A stretch of DNA of 64,000 bases from Photobacterium proteolyticum (lineage in GTDB: Bacteria > Pseudomonadota > Gammaproteobacteria > Enterobacterales > Vibrionaceae). The notes under the pieces were generated by a model. That model had not been told where the DNA came from. It saw only the letters and a program-made list of their open reading frames with translations, and searched no databases. A program made the translations under genes and the position numbers. How positions within the stretch are numbered: position 1 is the stretch's first letter; each line of letters starts with the position of its first letter. Positions 55,716-64,000 of the stretch are shown piece by piece. Location of the stretch: assembly GCF_001939735.1 (NCBI RefSeq), contig NZ_MJIL01000083.1, forward strand, positions 1 through 64,000, given 5' to 3'.

Positions 55716-56456
55716 TTAGGCTACCCATTCTCCATAACCTTTTTCTTCTAGTTCGAGTGCTAATTCTGGCCCTGCCGAGCGGACGATCTTGCCGTCCATC
55801 AAGACATGTACAAAATCCGGCTTGATAAAGCTCAGTAACCGCTGGTAATGGGTGACTAAAATAATCGCCCGTTCACTGTTACGAAAGGCATTAACGCCTG
55901 CGGCGATAGTTTTTAGGGCATCAATATCCAGTCCTGAATCCGTCTCATCAAGAATTGCTAGCCGTGGCTCTAGTACCAGCAGTTGCAATATTTCATTATG
56001 CTTCTTTTCACCTCCGGAAAAGCCTTCATTGACGGCGCGATAGAGCAGGCTTTCTTCCATACCGACCTGGGCAACCTTGGCTTTAACCTGCTGGAGAAAA
56101 TCGACGGCATCTAGCTCGTCAAGCTGGTGGTATTTGCGCTGGCTGTTCAATGCGGTTTTGAGAAACTGAATATTGCTTACGCCCGGTATTTCTGTCGGGT
56201 ACTGGAAGGCGACAAATACTCCTTCGCAGGCCCGTTGGTCAGCAGTCAGGCTCAATAGATCATGGCCATCATAGTGGATTGTGCCAGACATTACCTTGTA
56301 ACTTTCATGTCCGGCCAGTGTATTAGCCAGCGTACTTTTGCCTGAGCCGTTCGGCCCCATAATGGCATGCACTTCTCCCGGTTTGACGGTCATCTGCAAA
56401 CCTTTGAGAATCGCTTTTCCGTCAACGCTGACGTGAAGGTCTTCAATGTTTAGCAT
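55716..56456 (-). CDS. sufC: Suf ATPase SufC
   Basis: 246 aa ABC-type ATPase. Walker A GPNGSGKST, signature SGGEKK and Walker B LAILDETDSGLD are present. The residue after SGGEKK is His where most SufC have Arg, probably a harmless variant. Couples ATP hydrolysis to scaffold opening in SufBC2D. Confidence 0.95.
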   Translation of the reverse strand: MLNIEDLHVSVDGKAILKGLQMTVKPGEVHAIMGPNGSGKSTLANTLAGHESYKVMSGTIHYDGHDLLSLTADQRACEGVFVAFQYPTEIPGVSNIQFLKTALNSQRKYHQLDELDAVDFLQQVKAKVAQVGMEESLLYRAVNEGFSGGEKKHNEILQLLVLEPRLAILDETDSGLDIDALKTIAAGVNAFRNSERAIILVTHYQRLLSFIKPDFVHVLMDGKIVRSAGPELALELEEKGYGEWVA

Positions 56457-56483
56457 GCTGTTGTTTCTCCGAGAGTTGCTCTT

Positions 56484-57938
56484 TTAACCGACACAACCTT
56501 CCAGGCTGACTTCCATCAGAGCTTGTGCTTCTACCGCAAATTCCATCGGCAGTTTGCGAAATACATCTTTGCAAAATCCGTTAATAATCATTGATGCTGC
56601 CGCTTCCGGGGCAATGCCGCGTTGCAGGCAATAAAAGAGTTGTTCATCGCTTATTTTCGAGGTCGTGGCCTCGTGCTCAACATTGGCTGACGGGTGCTTG
56701 ACCTCGATGTAAGGGAATGTATGGGCACTGCATTTATCACCGAGCAGTAGCGAGTCACACTGGCTGTAGTTACGGGCATTAATGGCTTTCGGGCTCACGT
56801 GTACCAAACCGCGGTAGGCATTGGAACCATGGCCGGCAGAGATACCCTTGGAAATAATGGTGCTGGAGGTGTTTTTGCCGATATGCGTCATTTTGGTGCC
56901 TGTATCGGCTTGCTGATAGTTATTGGTTAGTGCAACGGAGTAGAATTCACCGCTGGAATGATCGCCCAGCAGGATTACGCTAGGGTATTTCCAGGTAATG
57001 GCAGAGCCTGTTTCCACCTGTGTCCAGGATATCTTGGCATGTTGACCGCGACATAATCCGCGCTTGGTGACGAAATTATAGATCCCGCCTTTTCCTTCCT
57101 TGTCACCCGGGTACCAGTTTTGCACTGTTGAGTATTTTATCTCGGCGCGGTCAAGGGCTATCAGCTCTACTACCGCGGCATGGAGTTGGTGCTCGTCTCG
57201 CATTGGTGCTGTACAACCTTCAAGATAGCTGACATAGCTATCATCCTCGGCGATGATCAGGGTGCGTTCGAACTGGCCGGTATTGGCGGCATTGATACGA
57301 AAATAGGTCGATAGCTCCATTGGGCAGCGAACACCTTTCGGGATATAGCAGAAAGAGCCATCGCTGAAGACTGCTGCATTTAAAGCCGCATAGAAGTTGT
57401 CGGTGTAGGGGACGACAGTTCCCAGATACTTCTGGATAAGCTTGGGGTGATTGCGGACAGCCTCTGAAAAGGAGCAGAAAATAATGCCGATATCAGCGAG
57501 CTTTTGCTTGAAGGTGGTTGCGACGGAGATACTGTCAAATACGGCATCAACCGCGCCTTTGACACCAGCAAGCTGAGCTTGCTCATGAAGCGGGATACCG
57601 AGCTTTTCATAAGTCTGCAGTAGTTTGGGGTCGACATCGTCCAGGCTTTGGGGCCCGTCAGCTGATGCTTTCGGTGCTGCATAATAGATCATCGAGTTAT
57701 AGTCGATGGGCGGGTAATACAATTTAGACCAGGTAGGGACTTTCAAAGTCAGCCAGTGTCGGTAGGCCTGAATCCGCCACTCAAGCATAAAGGCCGGTTC
57801 GTTTTTCTTGGCAGATATACAGCGTATCACCTCTTCGCTAAGCCCAGGCTCAAGGCGATCTTCATCCAGATCGGTAACAAACCCGTGCGGATAGTCGTCA
57901 TTAACGAAATGGTTTAGATCTTGTGTTCGAGTTGCCAT
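56484..57938 (-). CDS. sufB: Fe-S scaffold subunit SufB
   Basis: 484 aa. Contains the SufB family blocks ([60 protein letters not shown]). Start at ATG 57938 with GGAGGGG 6 bases upstream; an in-frame GTG/ATG slightly upstream has no site. First structural gene after the regulator. Confidence 0.95.
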   Translation of the reverse strand: MATRTQDLNHFVNDDYPHGFVTDLDEDRLEPGLSEEVIRCISAKKNEPAFMLEWRIQAYRHWLTLKVPTWSKLYYPPIDYNSMIYYAAPKASADGPQSLDDVDPKLLQTYEKLGIPLHEQAQLAGVKGAVDAVFDSISVATTFKQKLADIGIIFCSFSEAVRNHPKLIQKYLGTVVPYTDNFYAALNAAVFSDGSFCYIPKGVRCPMELSTYFRINAANTGQFERTLIIAEDDSYVSYLEGCTAPMRDEHQLHAAVVELIALDRAEIKYSTVQNWYPGDKEGKGGIYNFVTKRGLCRGQHAKISWTQVETGSAITWKYPSVILLGDHSSGEFYSVALTNNYQQADTGTKMTHIGKNTSSTIISKGISAGHGSNAYRGLVHVSPKAINARNYSQCDSLLLGDKCSAHTFPYIEVKHPSANVEHEATTSKISDEQLFYCLQRGIAPEAAASMIINGFCKDVFRKLPMEFAVEAQALMEVSLEGCVG

Positions 57939-57979
57939 TACGACCCCTCCAGTTAACACCATGTACGTCCATCGACTTG

Positions 57980-58414
57980 TTATCTTGTTAGTGTCAGTGG
58001 TTCCGGTTTGATCTCATGTGAGATCATGTCCTGCAGCGTGACCTGGGCCAAGCTGTTGTAGATCACTCTGTTTATACCCAACCAGTGGCCTCGGATCTCG
58101 CAGTGCTTTTCTATCTGGCACAAATCCTTTTTTATTGAGCATTCTGTTACGGCGATGCTTCCCTCTAAGGCATCAACAATTTGGGCTAAAGTGATCTGCT
58201 GGGCCGGGTAGGCGAGTCGGTAACCGCCTTTCTTCCCGCGCGTTGAATGCACAAGGCCACTGCTGTGCAGTATTTTTAGCAATTTGCTTACCGTTGTCGG
58301 CGGTAAGTAGATAGCACGGGCCAGCGATGCGGTACTGAAGATTTGATTAGGGTGGCGGGCCATAAAGGTCAATAGCACAGAGCCATAGTCAGTCATTTTG
58401 CTTACTCGCAGCAT
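57980..58414 (-). CDS. Rrf2-family Fe-S regulator of the suf operon
   Basis: 144 aa. Winged helix ([24 protein letters not shown]) and three cysteines Cys92, Cys99 and Cys105, spaced as in IscR, which would hold a 2Fe-2S cluster. Being first in the operon and preceded by a palindromic operator, it likely senses Fe-S status and represses the suf genes. Confidence 0.92.
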   Translation of the reverse strand: MLRVSKMTDYGSVLLTFMARHPNQIFSTASLARAIYLPPTTVSKLLKILHSSGLVHSTRGKKGGYRLAYPAQQITLAQIVDALEGSIAVTECSIKKDLCQIEKHCEIRGHWLGINRVIYNSLAQVTLQDMISHEIKPEPLTLTR

Positions 58415-58436
58415 AGGAAAAACCTCACTTTATATA

Positions 58437-58455
58437 GGACTATTATAGTCCTACT
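58437..58455. promoter_or_regulatory. Rrf2/IscR-type operator over the suf promoter
   Basis: TAGGACTATTATAGTCCTA has 8-bp palindromic arms (58437-58444 and 58448-58455). The GACT/AGTC core is that of IscR type 1 sites. On the minus strand the centre contains TATAAT, so the site covers the -10 of the suf operon. Confidence 0.78.
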
Positions 58456-58548
58456 TCATGAGGCAGGTCGTTACTGTCCAGATTGATTACATCTAACAAT
58501 GTACTGCTTATACTGTTTAGGAGGGTAGGACTGCGTAGAAACAACCAT

Positions 58549-60084
58549 TTATTTTTGTTTGGAGTTGGTGAAGCCGCCGTAAAGGTCAAGCCGGCGATGG
58601 CGCAGGTTGGTGACAGATCCCTCCGTATTGAGATATTTGAGTTTATCGAGCTCCACATCGGCAAAAATAATCATTTCGGTGTTTGGGCTTGCTTCAGTGA
58701 TTGTCGCATCGTGGGGAAAGTAAATGTCGGATGGAGAAAATACTGCTGACTGGGCATATTGGATGTCAACATTATTGACCCGAGGTAAGTTACCGATGCT
58801 GCCTCCGATGGCAACATAGCATTCATTTTCGATTGCTCTTGCCTGTGCACATAACCTGACTCGCAAGTAGCCATTTTTGGTGTCAGTCCAGAAAGGCACA
58901 AACATAATTTGTACGCCTTGCTCGGCTAACATACGGCCGAGCTCGGGAAACTCCGCATCGTAGCAAATCAGGATACCAACGCGCCCGGCATCCGTCTCGA
59001 ACACTTTCACCTTGTCACCGCCATCAATCACCCAGTCCCGCTGTTCGTGGGGAGTAATATGGATTTTATACTGCTCGTCTATGCTGCCATCGCGGTGTAG
59101 CAGGTAAGAAACATTATAAAGGCGGTCGTCTTTCAGCTCAGGCATGCTTCCCGAGATAATGTTGATATTGTAGGTGACTGCCAGCTGAGAAAACCGCTGT
59201 TTTATCTCCTCCGTAAATTCGCTCAAAAATCGGATAGCCTCTACTGAGCTATGCTCAGGTTTCAACCCCATCAGAGGGGCATTGAAAAACTCCGGGAAAA
59301 GAGCGAAGTCGGCTTGGTAGCCAGAAAGGGATGAGACAAAAAACTCAGCCTGATCAATCAAATCGTCAACCGATACCATCATCCGCATTTGCCATTGAAC
59401 AATGCCTAGACGCACCAAGGTTTTCTCTGTATCGAGGATTGACGGAGCAACTTCATCATAAAAAACATTATCCCATTCAAGCAGGGTGGCATAACCGCAA
59501 GATTTGGTGTCTTCTGGCAGGTAGTGCTTCATCAGTCGCTTAACATCAAAATCATTGGCTAGCTGGAAAGACAGGATAGGATCATGAAGCTCCTTTCGTT
59601 TGACTTTCTCAATGTACTCAAGGACAGATAGCTGGTCGGCAACAGGCTGGTAGTGTGGGATTCGGCCCCCGGCTAATATCGCTTTAAGGTTAGTGTTTCG
59701 GCAAAGCTCCTTGCGAGCATCGTAAAGACGCCGTCCGAGCCGAAGTCCTCGGTAATCAGGGTGTACAAATACATCCAGACCGTATAGCGCATCACCACTG
59801 TCTTGGTGCTGGATGACATTTTGCTCGTTGATGATATCGGTGTAGGTGTGGTTGAGTGAAAAGCGGTTATAGTCCACCTTGATAGTCAGGGCCGCTCCGA
59901 TGATTTTGCCACTATCTTCAATGCAGATCTGACCGTCGGGAAATTGATGAATCAGATCCATAATCGTCATCCGTGGCCATGCTCCCCCGACATCATCAAA
60001 CACCAAGTTCATCAAGGCAGCCAGCTCGTCATAATCACTAGAGGCTATAGTACGAAGGTTTAGCAAGGGAGTATTGGTATCCAT
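58549..60084 (-). CDS. GNAT acetyltransferase-nitrilase fusion
   Basis: 511 aa. N-terminal GNAT domain (about 10-200, with VHPDYRGLRLGRRLY acetyl-CoA loop) is followed by a carbon-nitrogen hydrolase domain (about 225-505) with its Glu-Lys-Cys triad (FPEFFN, YKIHITPHE, ILICYDAEFPE). Likely amidohydrolase or nitrilase action on an amide substrate; the fused N-acyltransferase suggests a combined role. Faces the suf operon from the other side of the regulator. Confidence 0.9.
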   Translation of the reverse strand: MDTNTPLLNLRTIASSDYDELAALMNLVFDDVGGAWPRMTIMDLIHQFPDGQICIEDSGKIIGAALTIKVDYNRFSLNHTYTDIINEQNVIQHQDSGDALYGLDVFVHPDYRGLRLGRRLYDARKELCRNTNLKAILAGGRIPHYQPVADQLSVLEYIEKVKRKELHDPILSFQLANDFDVKRLMKHYLPEDTKSCGYATLLEWDNVFYDEVAPSILDTEKTLVRLGIVQWQMRMMVSVDDLIDQAEFFVSSLSGYQADFALFPEFFNAPLMGLKPEHSSVEAIRFLSEFTEEIKQRFSQLAVTYNINIISGSMPELKDDRLYNVSYLLHRDGSIDEQYKIHITPHEQRDWVIDGGDKVKVFETDAGRVGILICYDAEFPELGRMLAEQGVQIMFVPFWTDTKNGYLRVRLCAQARAIENECYVAIGGSIGNLPRVNNVDIQYAQSAVFSPSDIYFPHDATITEASPNTEMIIFADVELDKLKYLNTEGSVTNLRHRRLDLYGGFTNSKQK

Positions 60085-60208
60085 TTCAACTATCTCAGCG
60101 CTCAGAATATATACAGTATGAATTAAAGAATTAGATTAATTGTTCTGATTATTGCTAATTGGATTAAAAAACTCAGTGTCACTTAACGTGCTGAATGTTG
60201 GACTCCAA

Positions 60209-61366
60209 TTAACGATAGGGTGTTGGGTCTATGTTTTCCTTCCCCGGACTGAGCCCTCTCTCTATGGCTAGATCGGTTCTGTCTGCAAGGTTAACCATCT
60301 CGATATCGCTATAGCGCCCGTATTTCAATGAATAGAAGCATTTTACAACAGGCTGCAGGAAGGAGGTGTCATTGGACTCCCACACTAAACCGGCACGGTT
60401 ATCTGATAATTCGACCAATGAGCCAACAGGGTAGACGCCGATGTTGCGAATAAACTCGTTCAATAGCTCACCATCGAGCTGCTTCGGCGTCATGGATTTG
60501 AGGATTTTGAATGCGGCGGTAGGGCTCATAGATTGTTTATAGCATCGGGTAGCGGTCAAGGCGTCGTAGATGTCGACAATGGCACTCATTCTGCCTACCA
60601 GTGAGATTTCGTCACCATATAAACCGCGGGGGTAGCCGCTTCCGTCAAGCTTTTCATGGTGGAGAAGGCTGACTTGTCGGCTCATATCGGACAGGCCCGG
60701 AATGCAATCTAATAGAGGTTCAGACAGCACCTGATGGAGCTTCATGTGCTCAAATTCCTCCGGGGTCAATCGAGCTGGCTTGTTGAGTACCTCAAGTTTG
60801 ACCTGGGTTTTGCCAATGTCATGCAATAGTCCGCCGATGGCCAGTTGCTTGAGTACCTGCTGATTCAAACCAAGATGGCGGCCAAAGCTTACCATCAGGA
60901 AAGCAACGTTGAGGGAGTGCTCTAGTAAGTAGCTATCTTTGCTCCGTAATGCCGCGACACAGTGAATGGCATCGGGATTACAGCGAATGGAGTCGACAAT
61001 ACTTTCAGAAAGGTCGGCAATTGGAGCAATATCGATATTTTTGCCTTCATACAAATTATCAATAGCCTTGCTTAGCAAATCCTTCGATTTGACTAATATC
61101 GACTCGGCTCTTATTCGCTCGGTATCCATCGAGGTGGTCTTGGGAGGCTTCGGGTTGCGTAGATGGCGATCGGGTACATAGAAGCTTAAGTCTGATAGTT
61201 CGAAGTCCACCCAAACGGTTTTAATGCCATTGGTCTTTATCTGGTTAATCAAGTCGATAGAGTGAATTCTACCCGGCTTGTTGACTCGTAATCGGCCTTT
61301 GGCGTTTTCCAGCGCAACGACAAATAATCCTTCGCAGAGGTCTTCAACTGCAACTGCCTGAACCAT
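60209..61366 (-). CDS. HD-GYP cyclic-di-GMP phosphodiesterase
   Basis: 385 aa. N-terminal DUF3391-like region (1-130), then an HD-GYP domain with the HD pair (GGLLHDIGKTQVK) and the HHEKLDGSGYP block. All the metal-binding and GYP residues appear kept, so it should hydrolyse c-di-GMP. It has no sensor receiver domain. Start at ATG 61366. Confidence 0.93.
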   Translation of the reverse strand: MVQAVAVEDLCEGLFVVALENAKGRLRVNKPGRIHSIDLINQIKTNGIKTVWVDFELSDLSFYVPDRHLRNPKPPKTTSMDTERIRAESILVKSKDLLSKAIDNLYEGKNIDIAPIADLSESIVDSIRCNPDAIHCVAALRSKDSYLLEHSLNVAFLMVSFGRHLGLNQQVLKQLAIGGLLHDIGKTQVKLEVLNKPARLTPEEFEHMKLHQVLSEPLLDCIPGLSDMSRQVSLLHHEKLDGSGYPRGLYGDEISLVGRMSAIVDIYDALTATRCYKQSMSPTAAFKILKSMTPKQLDGELLNEFIRNIGVYPVGSLVELSDNRAGLVWESNDTSFLQPVVKCFYSLKYGRYSDIEMVNLADRTDLAIERGLSPGKENIDPTPYR

Positions 61367-61668
61367 AATTGACTAACCACCATCCTTGCATAGTCCATTG
61401 AACATGTTAGATCAAAAGTCAGATACAGTCGTTTGATATCAGGGCAATTATTCGAAACTGAGATCTAACGTCAGAAAGGGTATGACTCAAGTTTCATTAA
61501 AAAGCGCTTAAAAGGAAGTGTCTGAGCCTAATCTATAGCGAATCCATTAACTTACAAAGAAAAGGGAGGTGCAAATGCACATCCCTTTTTCTTATTGCTT
61601 ATAATGAAGAGTTGATATGTTCACGAATGATCGCAACTAATCATCAACTGCCCCACTATCTTGGCTTC
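61367..61668. other. intergenic with a strong terminator
   Basis: The 302 bases between the HD-GYP gene and the I9-like gene hold a terminator at 61561-61590, listed separately, and no gene. Confidence 0.6.
61561..61590 (-). terminator. terminator behind the I9-like gene
   Basis: AAAGGGA (61561-61567) pairs with TCCCTTT (61582-61588), and GTGCA with TGCAC further in around an AA loop with one mismatch. T-rich runs flank both sides, so it can act on either strand; it stops the minus-strand protease/inhibitor unit. Confidence 0.85.
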
Positions 61669-62073
61669 TTAGTAAGATAAGCTGGTTTTCTTCTCGAGTA
61701 ACTGTCGCTGTGGGTTGATCTCGACGTAATCGATGATATCGCTATATTGCTTTCGATTAGCAGTGAGATTATCAATATCACTCTTGTCGAGTGAGACGAT
61801 CAAAACACGCCGTTCCGGCATTGTGTCTGTGATTGTTCCACCCAGCTTGGCTACCAAAGATTTCGCTTGTGTTTCCATGTCGGGTTTATATTTCAGGTAA
61901 TAGCTTGCCCGACTGTTTTCCTGGCTGAGCTCGGCTTGCTTTTTTGCACCGGGAGCAGGCATACCTTTGTTATAGGCCTGAACCGAAAAGCTAGAAAAAA
62001 GCGCAGCACTCAATACCAATCCACAAATGGGCTTTATACCTGAATATAACGTCGAAGCATGTTTATTTTGCAT
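61669..62073 (-). CDS. I9-like peptidase propeptide/inhibitor protein
   Basis: 134 aa. Signal peptide (SAALFSSFSVQA) and a single domain with the I9 fold pattern: YYLKYKPDMETQAKSLVAKLGGTITDTMPE then VEINPQR, much like the propeptide of subtilases. It has no protease domain and follows the subtilase gene by nine bases. Likely a free-standing inhibitor or folding chaperone for it. Confidence 0.78.
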   Translation of the reverse strand: MQNKHASTLYSGIKPICGLVLSAALFSSFSVQAYNKGMPAPGAKKQAELSQENSRASYYLKYKPDMETQAKSLVAKLGGTITDTMPERRVLIVSLDKSDIDNLTANRKQYSDIIDYVEINPQRQLLEKKTSLSY

Positions 62074-62082
62074 ATGCCAACC

Positions 62083-64000
62083 TTATTTAAAGTTGATACG
62101 CCAGCTATTGAGTGTTCCTGTATCGCGGCGGGCGTTATCATAGACTTTTAGCTGCCAAGTCCCCTGAGATTCGATACCAGTATAGTCAACCGTATAAGAG
62201 TTCAGGATGTTGTTGCTTGAGCCTCCGCTGTGGTTATGCAGGACAACATACTCACCTGTTGGGGCAATCAATTTGACATTTAGATCACCGATGTAGGTGT
62301 GAGTTATGTTGAGATCAACGGTTAGCACACTGGCATCGCCTGCACGGGTTACGTTGATTTCGCTGGTAATACCGGAGAGTGAGTTATCAGGAATGGCTGT
62401 AGCCTGAGTATTTTCAAAGCTGGTGCCATTTCCATTGCCTTCAGGGCCGTTACACCCGGCGTCGAGGTATTCCTTGGCGGATACAGCATCAATTAGACCA
62501 AAGCCGGTACGGTTATCACGGCCAGCGACATCAATATCTTCAGCGGTCGCGGTCATCGCACCACGAACCTGACTGGCAGTACATTGAGGGTGGTAGCTCC
62601 ATACTAAGGCTGCAACCCCTGCAACATGCGGCGTTGCCATGGACGTCCCGTTATAGTACTCGTAGTCTTCGTTAATAGAGCTATTAACCGTTATTGTCTG
62701 GCCTACGGCATTTTCTAGTTCTTGTCCAAGGGCACGATCAACAGAGACCGACACAAGATCATAGCTACTGTTAGTATCGACAAGGAATGGGTTCTGTAGA
62801 CCGGCCAGTTCGGCATTACTGTAAACAATAGCAGCAGATGCCCCTGCGTTATAACAGGCTTTGACAGCATCAACTTCAGGGTAGGTACCAGATAGCTGGT
62901 TGCCGATACGCTCTGTCAGACAGACTTTGCCGCTCATATTGCCACAGTTATAAACGCTAGATGAAACATCACAGCGGGCGAGTTCGGCTGTTACAGAGCC
63001 GGGAACCGGACTTGGCTCATAGTTACCGTTGATATTCACTAGGCGGTTATGAGGGACAACACCGCGGTCGAAGTAGCTTTGTCCGGCCAGGTTAATATCG
63101 GCAAGGCGGCCTTCACCCAGAGTGACGGTAGACAGAATTGCCTCGCCCGGCGCTGCAATCTCAACCTGATTGGTTGCCTGTGAGAAATCCGCGTGGTGTT
63201 TTTGGTTATCCACGGCAGCAACAGACATGACCGAATCGTATGACGCCGGGTAGCTATGAGCGGTATTGCCGTCATTACCCGCTGCGGCAATTAATAACAC
63301 GCCGTTGTCATAGTGGGTTTTGAGTGCCGCTTCTTCGGTCCGGCTGGAGTTGCTGCCACCCAGGCTCATGTTGATCACATTGGCGTTGTTGGCGACACAG
63401 GTATCAATGGCCTTCACCAGACCGGATGAATAGCCCCAACCTGATTCATTAAATACCTTAACGATATGCAAATTGACATTTTGGTTTGGTAATACGCCTA
63501 CCACACCTTCAGTATTCGAGATTGCCGCAATGGTACCGGCAACGTGGGTACCATGGGCGTTATGCTGTCCGGGTGAAGACCAGCTGCCTGTTCCGCTATC
63601 GTTGGTTCCGCTGACCTGGTTGCCGCTAAGATCGTTGTGTGCAAGATCGTAGCCCGAGTCAATGATACATACCGTTCTGTTACCGGCATTGCTGTCATCA
63701 AGCAATGTCGCACCAACGAATGTTTGCCCCCATGGCAGGGTCTGTGATAGCAGATAGCGAGGCGGGTCGATCTCGACATATTCGACTTCAGGATTGCTTT
63801 GAAGTTGCTCTATCGCATTCTTGTCCAGCTGAGCGCTGTATGTTGCTTCATTGCCGAACTTTTCGATATTGTCGGCACTTAGGCGGTCGAGCAGCGATCG
63901 CTGGGCAACGCGTTCACCTGAGAACACCGAGCTTGCACTCCTGAGAGAAAGTCCGCTTTCCGGTTGTTCTTTGAATTTAACAATGTATTTCACTGGGATA
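62083..64000 (-). CDS. secreted subtilisin-like serine protease, 5' end off window
   Basis: At least 636 aa. I9 propeptide (about 1-80, KYIVKFKEQP ... VEYVEIDPPR), catalytic domain with Asp112 (CIIDSGYD), His147 (HGTHVAGT) and Ser in NGTSMATPHVAG, a PA-like inserted domain (about 295-430) and a C-terminal P domain (about 530-636). The frame is open to the window edge: the GTG at 63993 lies in the middle of the propeptide, so the signal peptide must be upstream. Extracellular; C-terminal P domain stabilises it. Confidence 0.9.
   Translation of the reverse strand, partial: IPVKYIVKFKEQPESGLSLRSASSVFSGERVAQRSLLDRLSADNIEKFGNEATYSAQLDKNAIEQLQSNPEVEYVEIDPPRYLLSQTLPWGQTFVGATLLDDSNAGNRTVCIIDSGYDLAHNDLSGNQVSGTNDSGTGSWSSPGQHNAHGTHVAGTIAAISNTEGVVGVLPNQNVNLHIVKVFNESGWGYSSGLVKAIDTCVANNANVINMSLGGSNSSRTEEAALKTHYDNGVLLIAAAGNDGNTAHSYPASYDSVMSVAAVDNQKHHADFSQATNQVEIAAPGEAILSTVTLGEGRLADINLAGQSYFDRGVVPHNRLVNINGNYEPSPVPGSVTAELARCDVSSSVYNCGNMSGKVCLTERIGNQLSGTYPEVDAVKACYNAGASAAIVYSNAELAGLQNPFLVDTNSSYDLVSVSVDRALGQELENAVGQTITVNSSINEDYEYYNGTSMATPHVAGVAALVWSYHPQCTASQVRGAMTATAEDIDVAGRDNRTGFGLIDAVSAKEYLDAGCNGPEGNGNGTSFENTQATAIPDNSLSGITSEINVTRAGDASVLTVDLNITHTYIGDLNVKLIAPTGEYVVLHNHSGGSSNNILNSYTVDYTGIESQGTWQLKVYDNARRDTGTLNSWRINFK

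Noticed and set aside
1..64000. CRISPR array
   Set aside because: No regularly spaced direct repeats were seen; the only long repeats are the dehydrogenase arms and a single 14-bp duplication.
1..64000. tRNA or rRNA genes
   Set aside because: No CCA-ended cloverleaf or rRNA-like stretch was noticed; a tRNAscan run would settle it.

Overview
The window looks like chromosomal DNA of a marine gammaproteobacterium, most likely a Vibrionaceae member (Vibrio/Photobacterium type). This rests on gene repertoire and protein style, not on any marker gene: no rRNA, tRNA or CRISPR array was seen. By eye the left ~23 kb is more AT-rich than the right 40 kb. The window opens inside the 3' end of a group II intron (domain V/VI), which hints at a mobile or accessory boundary.

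Region 1 (1-4.4 kb) holds the intron end, an unknown gene, a YcxB-like membrane protein and a methyl-accepting chemotaxis protein. Region 2 (4.4-23.4 kb) is a complete B12-independent bacterial microcompartment (BMC) locus built around the choline trimethylamine-lyase CutC and its radical-SAM activase CutD. It encodes three BMC-H, one permuted BMC-H (PduU-like), three tandem-domain shell proteins (two PduT-like with a candidate Fe-S cysteine), one BMC-P vertex protein, a PduS-like flavin/Fe-S electron carrier, PduM- and EutT-N-like accessory proteins, an iron alcohol dehydrogenase, a DMT-type transporter and a MerR-family regulator. Predicted flow: choline to trimethylamine plus acetaldehyde (CutC); acetaldehyde to acetyl-CoA (aldehyde dehydrogenase) then acetyl-phosphate (PduL domain), or to ethanol (alcohol dehydrogenase).

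Three aldehyde dehydrogenase genes are the oddities. One is fused to a PduL phosphotransacylase. One is a near-identical inverted copy of the dehydrogenase half of that fusion, 12 kb away. The third, next to cutC, has lost both the catalytic cysteine and the oxyanion asparagine and looks like a pseudoenzyme. Three MerR-type promoters with the diagnostic 19-bp spacer and a shared palindrome drive the three BMC transcription units, so the neighbouring MerR protein is the probable regulator of all of them.

Region 3 (23.5-29.5 kb) is stress and efflux: Ohr/OhrR with operators, MsrA, a BPL-N-like amidotransferase-fold protein, and a TetR-controlled EmrAB-like pump with matching operators. Region 4 (29.5-40.5 kb): a lone A-T-C NRPS-like protein with an altered condensation motif, a DUF2867 SDR protein, an Att-type ABC transporter with a lipocalin-like lipoprotein, and an AbgA-like amidohydrolase. 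Region 5 (40.7-51.6 kb): an AaeB/FUSC-type efflux operon with its own outer-membrane channel, a K+ channel, an AI-2E family permease, an SDR oxidoreductase and two GTPases. Region 6 (51.6-58.5 kb): an Rrf2-sufBCDSUT-Rieske operon with a palindromic operator. Region 7 (58.5-64 kb): a GNAT-nitrilase fusion, an HD-GYP phosphodiesterase, an I9-like inhibitor and a secreted subtilase cut by the window edge.
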